Shown here in pieces: positions 54,307 to 64,000 of a stretch of DNA of 64,000 nucleotides; position 1 is the stretch's first letter, and the number at the start of each line of letters is the position of its first letter. This DNA is from Gracilaria domingensis (taxonomy: Eukaryota; Rhodophyta; Florideophyceae; Gracilariales; Gracilariaceae): positions 51,041 through 115,040 of the forward strand of contig VCMS01000176.1 of NCBI GenBank assembly GCA_022539475.1, read 5' to 3'. Both the position numbers and the translations under genes were made by a program. The notes beneath the pieces were generated by a model, which saw only the letters and a program-made list of their open reading frames with translations, searched no databases and was not told the DNA's origin.

Positions 54307-55227
54307 TCACAACTCAAATAAACCACTTTCATGACTTAGCATGATTTGAGTAATTTGTGCCACTGAATGAAAACAAGGTGAATGAAAGGATAGCTTGTGA
54401 CGAAACACGTCCGAAAGAACATGGAATTGTTTCAACGGTCTCATCAAAGTTTCCTGTCGCGCACGAACCCGTGCATGATTGGTACCAAACACAAAGAGAT
54501 CGTTTGAGGGCGAAACAGTTTTCAAATCCGTATACCCATCATCCGAAAGAACATACTCGTTTTGTGATAATATGTGTTTCATCCCGCTCACAAAAATTAA
54601 ATTATCGGGAAACTCACCACATTCAAAGGAACCGTTAACCCAAACAATATTTCCGGTTGAAATTGCGACCCCGACTTCATACCGTAATCCAACCGCTCTA
54701 AACTTGTGAGAAAACATTTTTGGGTTGAATGGAGTTGGTTCTTGTATTCGACAATCAGTAGCATCCACGCATGTAAAAACATTGAAATCTTCTCGAACAG
54801 GTTTCTTGATTCTGTTTCGCCATTGAATCTGGAACATGTAATTTGTATTCATTTTCGAAAGCTTTAATAAAGTGAGTACTTACTTCAGAAATATGAGCAT
54901 TTTCGCGATGATAAGTTTCACCCAAAATCTGATGGTCTTCTCATCAGCTCCAATAATGCAATGCAGAGTGTGCTCCGTTACAAACAGTTTCAAGAACATT
55001 AAATTCCAAAGCAAATGATGAGGACTCGCAGAATTTGGGACATTTTCCTTAATTATGTCCCATATGATGCCACATATATAGAGAGAAATCCCGAACAAGC
55101 ATCGGAATCTTCTGAGAAATGTAAGAGGACTTAGCCCAGGGGCGTATGCCAGATACTGCTCCGAAAAGAACTCAAAGTTTGACGGGGATACTGAAGGTTT
55201 CATCGGAGATTGTAGACATAGAGTCAA
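54307..55227 (-). CDS. HARBI1-like (DDE_4) transposase, one intron, apparently intact
   Basis: Exon 1 runs 55227-54884 (LTFLRRFRCLFGISLYICGI ... TIRFWVKLIIAKMLIFLK). A 55-base intron follows (54883-54829, GTAAGT donor, CAG acceptor). Exon 2 runs to 54307 and begins IQWRNRIKK. The DDE core is complete by eye: first Asp in CVDATDCRI, second in LSDDGYTD, Glu in RVRARQETLMR, with SHKF and RYEVGVAISTGNIVWVNG between. No stop or frameshift interrupts the joined frame (about 290 aa). HARBI1-like nucleases cut and paste PIF/Harbinger DNA, usually with a Myb-like partner. The start codon chosen is the first in frame and may be further upstream. No terminal repeats were identified. Confidence 0.7.
54829..54883 (-). 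other. Intron of the HARBI1-like gene
   Basis: GTAAGT at 54883-54878 and TTCCAG ending at 54829. Removing it joins two conserved blocks in frame. Confidence 0.75.
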
Positions 55228-56090
55228 AGACGTATATAAGACGACACGAGAAACTACTGATTGCCTCTAAAGACAAAAGCTCCAACAAAGAAGGAGTAGC
55301 ATGCATTCATAAAGCAGAGAAGACAAAAGATAAGCAAACTAAGCGCAAACTCAGAACAGGGAAGTATTCCAGTAAGTACAAGGAGCCTTGTCAGACCTCC
55401 CACTTACCAAATTAGTAAATTAGGACAAGTGCTTTTATCTCAGTAGTAACCTCTTCCGTAACGAAAATGTAGACATGCCTTTTTCTAGTATCTTTCCATG
55501 TTCACCTTACTTTTCAAATGGTATCTGTACTGTACATGATGAGGTGTGGCAGAACGATTTATGGCATAAAGATTGTGCTAGACCAAATGCCAAACTAAAT
55601 AATAAATGTTCTAGCATCGGCTCTGTAACGTCTTGGAGATCCTCAAAGTTTGAATGTGTATCTGAAACAAACTAACAAGTTTATGCCATTGCAAATGTAG
55701 CAAGATAGTGCAAAGTACAGTTATATGGCAACATGACTGGTCCATAAACTTTTAGTAAAGAACAAGTTTTTGATTTTTATAACTTCTGCTAGGAAGACCA
55801 TGAAGTAAGGAAAAACATGTAACTGGGTCTTGTACGCTTGTTCAGAAGATATTAGTTTTTGTGATGTTATGGTTCTTTGCCATATGATATATATCACATA
55901 TGCAATATATATACAACCAACATGCAACAGAAGTGTTGTAAATGTTGTGCATGGACATGCCTTAACCCCATGCAGTACATGAAAGAGTATTTTTGCACTA
56001 ACGCCGTTGTCAGCCAACGTAATTCTTTCAGTAGGATGTCTACTCAGATTCAGTGACATCAGTGTAGAAGTGTGCTGTCAAAAGATACCA
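55228..56090. other. Spacer, small frames only
   Basis: Frames at 55146-55415 and 55475-55675 (plus) have no recognisable features. Confidence 0.4.
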
Positions 56091-57780
56091 GGGAGTCGCG
56101 GGACCTTTTCAACCCTAGATAAGATTAATAATCTTGCACAACGACAGTGCTCCCTGCGTAGTACGGTGTAATTTACAACAAGAGGGGCCGATCTTGCTTC
56201 CCAATTCGTATTTAAGATGGTTAACTTCTGCTGTTTTTCTCCCTATTTTGTACCCACATCGCATTCTTCTAAACCTCGCAATCGTCTCATGTCGCCTCAG
56301 AAAGCTAAACAGATGCCACGAATGACCAAAAACTCCCCTGCTATCAGACTATTGCGCCATAAGTTCGAACGGGGCGATATCACAGGCACAAAACCACCGA
56401 AACAGGTTTGGCTTTCCGAGAAAGTATTTCAGAAACACAAGCTTAACGCTTTTCGTGCTCAGTACTACTTGATGAGAAAGCACTATGAGAATCTGAACCG
56501 TAAGTTTACCAGCTCTTTCATTTTTGAGCGAAGTCACTGACTAAGATCGATCTTGTTCAGAAAATACGGCTGATATTCTGGAGCGACGAAAACCCAATAC
56601 GTCGAATAGTTGTGAGGCTAGTGTAGAAGACGATGATATTTCTGAAGAGAAACCGTTGCTTCGACCAAGAGAAGGCGTTGAAATATTATTGGCACCAAAT
56701 GAATTCAAGCCTCTCTATCTGCTCTCGGTATGGACGGATCCAAAGACAACTCAGCAAAAGATTTCTTGTGCAATTATTTTACCTTCTGGAGTCGGAAAGG
56801 GCGAATTCGGTCTCCATGTTGTAAATGGTGGTGATATTCTTGAGGTTAGAGTTTGTTGGCCGCGTCCGTTAGTGGACATTGATTTTCTGTACAAGACGTG
56901 GCTTGATACTAATGTTATGGACACATCTCATCCTCGATTTGGAGGGTTCCACAATTCTCTGAAAAGGTTTCGTGAACGTCGATCGGATAAGGTATATTTT
57001 ATTGCAAGGATACCACTTCCGTTTGCTGTACATTCTATCTTGTAGAAAAGACTGATCTTGGTTGGATAGGACATCCCAGCAAAGCAATTTACATTGATAT
57101 GGAGCAAGCAGGAATCGAAGAATATTTCAAAATCAACGAAGACGATGAATTTGTTGTTGCTTAGTTACTGTTTATTTATCTTTTATAATTCAGATTAAAA
57201 TCGTGCAAGTACTAATGAATGTAGATAAAAGCTTTCTTTCATATTCAAAATTTCTCAGTATAAAAGTAAATCTCTTAAATTTAACTAAACCATATACTAT
57301 CTTAGCTTTGATGTAACAGGTACTACTGGTTTTTATTCTTGTAACGAAAGTTGGGTTTGGAAACTTTTAACAACTTTCAGACAATTTGTACACAATAGAA
57401 CAATGTGACTAAATTTTCGTTGCAGTTATTAACAGAGCATAGCTTAAAGGGTTTGAAACAAAACAACTTTCTTTTGCTTACTCCCATACAATTGAGATTG
57501 AACTATTATTTCACAACATTTACGAAAGAAAAGGTACTCAGAATATAGATGTATATATTGGCTTTACATCTGGCGTTTATAATGGTTGTATCTGTTGAAC
57601 TTGGTAAGAAGTACAATATGTATACAAGTCCTTTCATGCATATCAGGTATCAATACAAATGCATTTCCTATTCTACATATACCTATTAATGAGTAGCCCG
57701 TTTAGGTACATCACAACAGAAGTTCACTTCTATCTTTTTGGTACTGATTTGAAGTAAATGATCTTTTTCCCGCGACTCCC
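56091..57780. mobile_element. TIR element, 1.69 kb, one gene
   Basis: GGGAGTCGCGGGA at 56091-56103 is matched exactly by its reverse complement at 57768-57780. The GC-rich ends stand out in AT-rich DNA. Between them lies one two-exon gene. No clear target duplication is seen at the edges (ACCA before, AGCA after). Confidence 0.7.
56217..57165 (+). pseudogene. Unknown two-exon gene within the TIR element
   Basis: Exon 1 starts at ATG 56217 or 56289 and ends at 56499. A 61-base intron (56500-56560, GTAAGT ... TTGTTCAG, possible branch site CTGAC) follows. Exon 2 runs from QNTADILERR through PLYLLSVWTDPKTTQQKISC and FGLHVVNGGDILEV to FIARIPLPFAV near 57035. There a small indel shifts the frame, and the end reads LGWIGHPSKAIYIDMEQAGI to TAG at 57165. 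The N-terminus is basic (KQMPRMTKNS, PPKQVWLSEKV). The middle looks like a compact beta-rich domain. It has no transposase triad, so the element may rely on a partner, perhaps the HARBI1-like gene 1 kb away on the other strand. Family unknown. Confidence 0.5.
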
Positions 57781-59024
57781 AGCAGCAAAACGTGTCCCTA
57801 AGCTGGTGGAGAGCGCACCTGCGGTTAAGCGCTTACGGCATTTGCTCGAGACCATCGCAGTCACTCGAGACCGGTGACCTAGTTATTTGCACAAACTAGA
57901 AAATGTTTTCACGAAGTACTAACTGGACAATTTTCGCAATTCGTACAACCGAGTTTGCAAAAGCTTAAACTTGCCCCGACGTATTTATAGTATTCTATAT
58001 GTTTCATTATTCAATGGACTAAAATGTTTAAGGAAAAGATCAGACTGCTTCTGGAAGTGAAATCGGGGTGCGATGTTCGAACAATGTGGCCACAGCTAAT
58101 CTTAACAAGAATGCGTTTGAGAACAAAGAACAAGGAGAAGATGACTATCTTATTTCGGAGTCGGATGGAGAACGTGTTCCTAACCAGTTTGATAAAAATT
58201 TTAAGCCCATGCTTTCTTTTTCATAGCGGAAAAAACAAACACGGCAACCAAGCGGATCTCTGTGGCCATTTTGATTCCTACCGCAGTTGAAATTGATTTG
58301 ATATTTTTGCATGTAACTGCAAATAGAAAGAAATTGATAATGTATTGTTAGTAACCCGCAGTATTTACGAATATGAGTCATCTACATCGAAAGTGGTTGA
58401 GTGAGAAGGAGAAAAAAGGCTGGTACCCAAAACTGGCTGGACTTGAGAATTTCGACAAGAACATGTGTGAGAAGATTAGCGACGTTCTCGTTTCTACAGC
58501 ATCCATTGTTCTGCGACATGCAGTTGAAACTCACATCTATGGGGGATACTTCTTGGGCTGGGAGGAGTCGTCGGCAAAGGCAGTGTACGTTGAACTGCGT
58601 ACAAGAACGAGACGTATAGCTTGGTCAGAAAGAAGGTTGAGTTTGAAATTTAATACTTAGCTAAAGCGCAATCGCTTTTACCCGCACCTCCCCCTAGCGA
58701 ATAGTTTATTTCTCTCTCCCAATGGCTAGAATACTATTTAAATTGTATTTTGCCAGCCTCTAAAGGGGAATGACGTGCGCGTCTTTTACCGGCATATGAG
58801 ACGGATGTGCTATTTCAGTTTCGCTTAATGTACCTTCCTTGTCAGGACAATATGGGACAAGGGCTAATGTAGGACACTGACGCTCGTTGACCTCTCTTCA
58901 TCACATAGAGTCCATGGTAGCCTTAACAGCCCGGCAATTGGCTTCGGTGCAAAGCTTTCCTATGGAAAAACGTAAAACTCATAGTTCAAACTGAAAGAGT
59001 GCGCTTCTTGTGAAGAACAGCTTT
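57781..59024. other. Flank with one possible small gene
   Basis: A plus frame at 58373-58660 (MSHLHRKWLSEKEKKGWYPK) has a good ATG and 95 codons but no recognised domain. The rest shows nothing. Confidence 0.3.
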
Positions 59025-60403
59025 ATACTTGTTGATGGCTACGCAGTGTAAGCACTGCATGGCTGGGAGAATTCAACACCGATTTGTAGCAGTTCCGTAA
59101 TCGGAACTGCGTAGGTAGTTGGGTGGGTGCACGCACAGAGAATTTTGCAAGTGCGACCCATGACGGAGGACAGTTGTCTACATTCGCCTGAGTCAGGCAT
59201 AATAAAAACCCGGACACAGCAGCAGTCTGCTAGTGTCCGGAGGCAATCCCCAGGAGAGTCTCCTGAGGGCTTCGTGCCTGTTAATTTTGCCCATCGTGAC
59301 TACGAGTGAGTACTCGCGACCGCAGTGCTGTTCTGTCCCTTGGTTTGACCAACAAAGCGCTTTGCTCTTGCGCAAAGAGTAGTAGAACCGTGGCAGAACA
59401 CACTGTGGTTGCTCGTGTTGGTCGTTGAACTTTCGAATATTTCACTTCTCGGGCGGACAGGATTGGTCAATGACGTATTTCGAAATTAGGAAGCGACGGG
59501 CTAGAAGTACAGGTCTTAGGGCGCAATCTAAGTTCCCATGAAAACTGGAAAACAACTTGTTTGAACACAGAGGCTGGAAGAGTCGATGGAAGCAAATCAG
59601 CTAGACCTTTAATGTGTATCTGCGTCTGCAGTATCGAAGGAGCACCGGCACCTGCACGAAGCACAGGTATTGTACAACTTGTACATCGCTCTCAAAGAAG
59701 TGTCTGCAGAAGAAGGGATGTCAATCGCGAAGACGTATTCGCAGGTAAGGATAAAAAAGTACTTCCCGACGCGAAGTAGCGTTCCTCGATTTCTGTATGG
59801 CATGGATTGCGAGGAATTGAAGCGGAGAAGTATCCGCACACCGTAGTGGAGAAGCACTTGCACACTGTAATTGAAAATCACAGGCACTTCCTTGTGGAGA
59901 AGTATCCACGCTGAGGATTGCCGATGAATCAAAAATGCTAGAACTGGCATATGCGTCCTAGAAGAAGGACTGTAAAGAAGTAGACTCCTTTCATCATACT
60001 ATCACGGACAGGTGGAAGTCCTGCTTCGCCATTTGAACAAAATACCCAAGTCTGCAGCTCGGCTATGGGGCAGGGTTGATGGCCACGCAGTGTAAACACT
60101 GCATGGCTGGGAGAATTCAACACCGATTTGTAGCAGTTCCGAAATCGGAACTGCGTAGGTAGTTGGGAGGGTGCACGCACAGAGAATTGTGCAAGTGCGA
60201 CCCATGACGGAGGACAGTTGTCTTCATTCGCCTGAGTCAGGCATAATAAAAACCCGGACACAGCAGCAGTCTGCTAGTGTCCGGAGGCAATCCCCAGGAG
60301 AGTCTCTTGAGGGCTTCGTGCCTGTTCATTTTGCCTATCGTGACTACGAGCTACTACGCGCGACCGCAGTGCTGTACTGTCTCTTGGACTGACCAACAAT
60401 ACT
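59025..60403. mobile_element. Miniature LTR retrotransposon (TRIM-like), 1.37 kb
   Basis: Direct repeats of 325 bp at 59030-59354 and 60074-60398 start TGTTGATGG (the second has G for the first T) and end CCAACA. ATACT lies immediately before the first (59025-59029) and after the second (60399-60403), a 5-bp target duplication. The 719-bp interior has no protein frame. Purine-rich ATGGGGCAGG precedes the second repeat. Size and form fit a terminal-repeat retrotransposon in miniature. Confidence 0.88.
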
Positions 60404-60567
60404 TCAGTCAATCACACCACAATTTTTCTTCCTGTTCTCGGCGTATAGGTTCTTCTCTATTCAAACTGAAAGCGCGCCAAAACAATGACACGCACCCTTA
60501 CAAGACGTAACAAACGCTCAGGTACACTGCTCTACTCTTCAGGCGACATGCACTTCTGCAATCCGAA

Positions 60568-62610
60568 ATGGTAACGCAGTCTATGCGTACGCAAAGCCTT
60601 TCACACCAGAGTAGAGTAGCCTCCCTCGAGGCCATTCACGGTCAGAAAGCGAACGTGATATCACTTCTGAAAGAAAAGAAACCCTTCCGAACCATAGTAA
60701 GGCTCACAAACCTATCGAAGGGCACAGTTTGGCGATTGAAAACCAAACTTTGACTGCAAAGAAGAAAAACATAGACTATGAAGACTCAGTCCATGATCCG
60801 AAAGTGGTTCGTATTACAGTTCTAATTTAGGCAGAGAAGCACAATGTTGTTGCACGAATGAAAGAAATTGCCGACCGCGGCTTTGCCTGTGGCAGTGAGA
60901 CTCAAGAGCTATATCCGCAGAACTGGCGGATGATTGCCACAAACGATTTTCAAACGAATTCCCCTCCAAGGACTGGGTCGGAAGCTTTCTTGCGCGTCAC
61001 AGGGATCTTACATACTGCAAGATGGAAAGCCGAGAGGGGGCTAAGATTGCTGCACAAAGCCCAGAGCATGTTAAGACGTTCGTTGACGCATTTATGCTGT
61101 GCGAAAAACAGAACCCAGGGATCCTTCATGACCCGGAGAGGGTGTGGAACATGACCCAGACACAAGTCACAATAAATTCAACGGAAACCAAGAAGGGGTT
61201 TGTAAGTTCTGCAACACAACCACAGCGGGCTGACAATGAAGTGCGACAGTAACAGCAAGGATCTTACCGCCGTCGTTATCGCTTCGGCTTCAGGCAGATC
61301 GCTGCCTCCATTCCTCATATTTGAAGGCAAGAATGACATGAGTCGTTGGTACGAGCCGTTCTCTCCTGACATTCTCAAGGACAGCGCTGGTGTCTCTCAC
61401 TGGATTGCAATCAAGGGTTGGTTTCCGGAGGACGGATTCGTGGTCGGTAACGACAAGGGCTCAATGACAATGGAGATCATTCTGTTTGTCATCAATCATA
61501 TTGTAAAGCATGTATCGAATATTCTGGACAAGAAAAAGATTGTCTCTACGTTGGATGGTCACAAGTCGCAAGTCGCGTAAGGGATATTGGTGGCTGAAAA
61601 AAAGCGAGGGCAGCAAACATTGAAGTTGTTCTAAGTCGCGCGCATACATCAAATTGTCTCCAGGCTTGTGATCAGTGAATCAAGAAGAGGTACAAGGAAA
61701 GGGTTAGAGCCACTTGTGATGATCTGAACAAAAAAGTATTCGTCTACTTTGGTGAGTATGGCATCAAGCTAAAGCTGGGTATTGCGGGGTATCGCGCACT
61801 TACGTCGAACGTTGTGAAGGAGGCGTTCGAAAAGTTTGGCTTGTGACCCATGGACTTTAGGTTTCTCACCTAGGAACAAGAAAAATGGGGCGAAAGAACG
61901 GCGGTTAAGAACGATGCACCGAGAAGCTCTCAACGGGTTGCTGACAGGAAGCAGTGGAATGGCGTTATGGGAATTGTCAACCAGCGAATGGGGATGTATT
62001 ATAAGTTGGTTTCGCGGCAAGACCTCATTAGTCAAGGGCAAACGCGAGTTGAAAACATCGTGGAGAAGCATACAGCGACAAGGAAGAGCATTTGGAGGTA
62101 CCCTGCCGACCACTATGATAGAACCACCATCCAAGGAGGAGCCCCTGCCGCTTATTTGATTAACGGCGAAGTGATAAAAAAACGTGAAAAGGAAGAGCGA
62201 AAAGCAAATGAGGAGAAATTAGCGAGGACCAAAAGAAAGGTTGAGGTAGCAGAAGGACGACAGAGAGAGGCAGAGGGGAAGTAATAACTAGCCTTTGAAG
62301 GTCAGGCGCGAGTAGAAGAGAAAGCAAAGCTGAAGGCAGAAGCGGATGCCACTTGAGCAAAGTAAAAAGAAGAAAAACTGAAGCGGAAGCTGGCTGCTGC
62401 GGAGGAACGTGCTCGAAAAAAGTTAGAAAGAGAAGAGAAAGCGTTAGAGCGGAAGATGAAGAAGCAGAAATGCGAGAAAAAACCTACCTGTAGACCGATG
62501 TTTGTCAATATTCCTGCTGGGGCGTTGGTTTTTGCGGAGGAGGAAGCACCAGAGCGTAGCCCGGGGGTGGATGTAAGCAGAAACAAATGCCACGAGGGTG
62601 TTGAAGAAAA
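60568..62610 (+). pseudogene. Pogo/CENP-B-like (DDE_1) transposase
   Basis: Plus-strand pieces in order: a helix-turn-helix (KPFRTIVRLTNLSKGTVWRL) near 60690-60750, then PERVWNMTQTQVTINSTE near 61130, the DDE_1 core (LPPFLIFEGKNDMSRWYEP, HWIAIKGWFPEDGFV, VSTLDGHKSQVA), and later KLGIAGYRALTSNVVKEAF. From about 62160 a long charged coiled coil follows (KKREKEERKANEEKLARTKR), then a tail near 62.5 kb. In relatives the first catalytic Asp lies in a W-N-x-D-E/Q-T-G motif; here the place reads NMTQTQ, so that Asp seems lost. Several frameshifts and stops confirm a dead copy. Confidence 0.75.
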
Positions 62611-62654
62611 AACATTGACTGGGTTTTTTGTGAATGATCCGGACCCTGATAATC

Positions 62655-63040
62655 AATTGGGTGGTATATGGACTATCTGTGCCTCACAAAAGGGTTCAAA
62701 TATCTACTATGTGGCTGTTATGGGCAAAACTCTGATGTATGCCGTATGTGTGTCGTATCTATGGCGTGCGCATGGTTGGTTTATGGATGGTGTTCACACA
62801 CAACAGGCACAATGCCAATCTCAAAAAAATACGATTTTTTATTCCGATACATCTGCCATCATCCGTCATGCACTAGGCACTCATACAGCACATATGCGAC
62901 GCAGATACGACTTATATACGACATTGTGCCAAACATAGCACAGAGTAGGCACCTGAACATATCAGACATGAAGCGTACATACACCATCCAAATGTTCATC
63001 TGGGGGAAGAAAGTGAGATTGCATGTAGTTTGCTTAGGGT
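62655..63040 (+). repeat. Dispersed repeat, full unit
   Basis: Full-length copy of the unit whose two halves lie at 18650-18800 and 11480-11707 on the minus strand. It gives a spurious 124-codon frame. It follows directly on the tail of the pogo-like gene, so it may be that element's 3' terminal region. Confidence 0.7.
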
Positions 63041-63589
63041 AAGAAATGAAAGTGAGGCCGTCCTTGACACTCACGTTGTGGATTTGGTCGAGTCTGTGCG
63101 CGAGCAACAGGAGTTGGACGACCCGGAGTCGTCATATTGGAAACTTGTAGCGAAGGACTTAGATGGCCCAAAATGCCCTAAATCGGGCAAAACGGAAGGT
63201 CCCGAGATCGGTGAGATGTGATCCCTTTAGTTCGTTGGTGTTTCTGAGTTAGGCCGTGGCGTTTGGTGTACCGTTCATAAAAGTTCAATTTTGGACAACG
63301 TTTTGCAATAGTTTTAATAAATCCTGAACCGTGCATTTCTGGTCTATGAAAATGCCCTCAATCGATTCAACAGGGTCTCTTCCGTCTATTGGAGTACAAC
63401 GCCGTCTAGTTCGTTGTGGCAATCCAGCACCAACCGAGCGATTCCGATCTGAAGCAGTCAAACCACAGCCTGGGTATTGCATGCTCATTATGGACAACAA
63501 TACAACCCATAGCATCACAGACTACTCCTCCCACAGACTCGTTTGTACTGCTCAAAATAGAGTCATAGCGACTCCGTGAAGCAATGTTC

Positions 63590-64000
63590 ATCTTTTTACG
63601 CGCTTTATTTGTCACCGAGCTTTGTTTTCGTTCACATATCTTGGCAATGCGACGGCTGAACACCTGTCTCTCAATCACTTCCCGCGCAATCTCGCGTTGA
63701 ACCACCTTTTCTTTTGCGACCTTTTGCACGTTCTTGCTCTTTTGCGGCTTTCTGCTGCTGCCTGCCAGCAGCCGCTGCTTTAGCTTTCACCTGCTTGGCC
63801 AAATTCTGCCTTCGTTTCAGTTCTCGTTCCTGCAGCATTTTCGAGACGGTCTTATGCTCCGCACGTGCACCACAAGCTAACGGTACGGACGAAGCGATCT
63901 CTTCTTGAACTTCACTCCTGAGGAGCTCCTTCGGCGTCTGTAGGGAGCAATGGCCTTTTGGATAATACTGTAAGCCGTTGTAGCATTCTCTATGAGCATT
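63590..64000 (-). pseudogene. Second pogo-like transposase, C-terminal coiled coil
   Basis: The minus strand reads TPKELLRSEVQEEIAS from the window edge, then LQERELKRRQNLAKQVKAKA and, after a frameshift near 63730, KVVQREIAREVIERQVFSRR. Such Lys/Glu/Arg-rich tails follow the DDE_1 core in pogo-like proteins, as in the copy at 60.5-62.6 kb. The catalytic part would lie beyond the window. Confidence 0.45.

Noticed and set aside
62456..63042. Two overlapping plus-strand ORFs as genes
   Set aside because: The first half is the tail of the pogo-like gene, and the rest is the dispersed repeat, whose other copies are not conserved as protein.

Overview
The window looks like nuclear DNA of a eukaryote that is poor in intact genes and rich in mobile elements. 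Short introns with GTAAGT donors and CAG acceptors (55 and 61 bases where both ends are clear), a Ty3/gypsy element with LTRs, and Plavaka/EnSpm-like, hAT, HARBI1-like and pogo-like DNA transposases all point this way. A Niemann-Pick/Patched-like sterol-sensing protein and a DUF6818-type Myb-like protein fit too. A red alga or a stramenopile would suit this mix, but the sequence alone does not decide. There are no bacterial signatures (no operons or Shine-Dalgarno sites), and I found no rRNA, convincing tRNA or CRISPR.

Layout. 1-2.7 kb: the 3' tip of a ketopantoate-reductase-like gene, then two convergent, broken paralogues. 2.9-5.3 kb: a 2-oxoglutarate-dioxygenase-like gene (minus), split by a perfect palindrome. 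5.3-9 kb: the 5' half of a Plavaka-type transposase with a long non-coding head. 9-18.1 kb: a broken GC-rich gene, a small ORF, a broken sterol-sensing-domain gene with an internal inversion, and a hAT transposase. 21.8-24.7 kb: a broken RecQ-like helicase of the telomere-linked type. 25.6-30.6 kb: HARBI1-like, hAT and Myb-like remnants, one of them cut by an LTR-like block.

The largest structure is a Ty3/gypsy element on the minus strand, 30640-53191, with near-identical LTRs of about 855 bp and a 5-bp target duplication (GCAAT). Its order is 5' LTR (52339-53191), gag-like (about 52.0-50.7 kb), then a block of about 11.7 kb of foreign DNA, pol (38.8-34.8 kb), a long antisense ORF (31548-33353, plus strand), a polypurine tract and the 3' LTR. 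The foreign block holds a coiled-coil ORF, a ribulose-phosphate epimerase fragment, a ketopantoate-reductase-like gene, a second copy of the 1-2 kb region, a TIR element full of palindromic satellite, and a second, fuller Plavaka copy.

53-64 kb: an apparently intact HARBI1-like transposase with one intron, a 1.7-kb TIR element carrying an unknown two-exon gene, a 1.37-kb miniature LTR element (TRIM) with its own target duplication, and pogo-like remnants.

Two themes recur. Many long frames are broken by single in-frame stop codons of all three kinds, as expected of neutral decay. Short near-perfect palindromes of unrelated sequence sit at or near several gene breaks. A ketopantoate-reductase-like gene, a small-domain gene and a Plavaka transposase lie in the same order in two places (0-9 kb and 41-50 kb), which suggests they moved or were duplicated as a unit; a dioxygenase lies between them in the first copy only.
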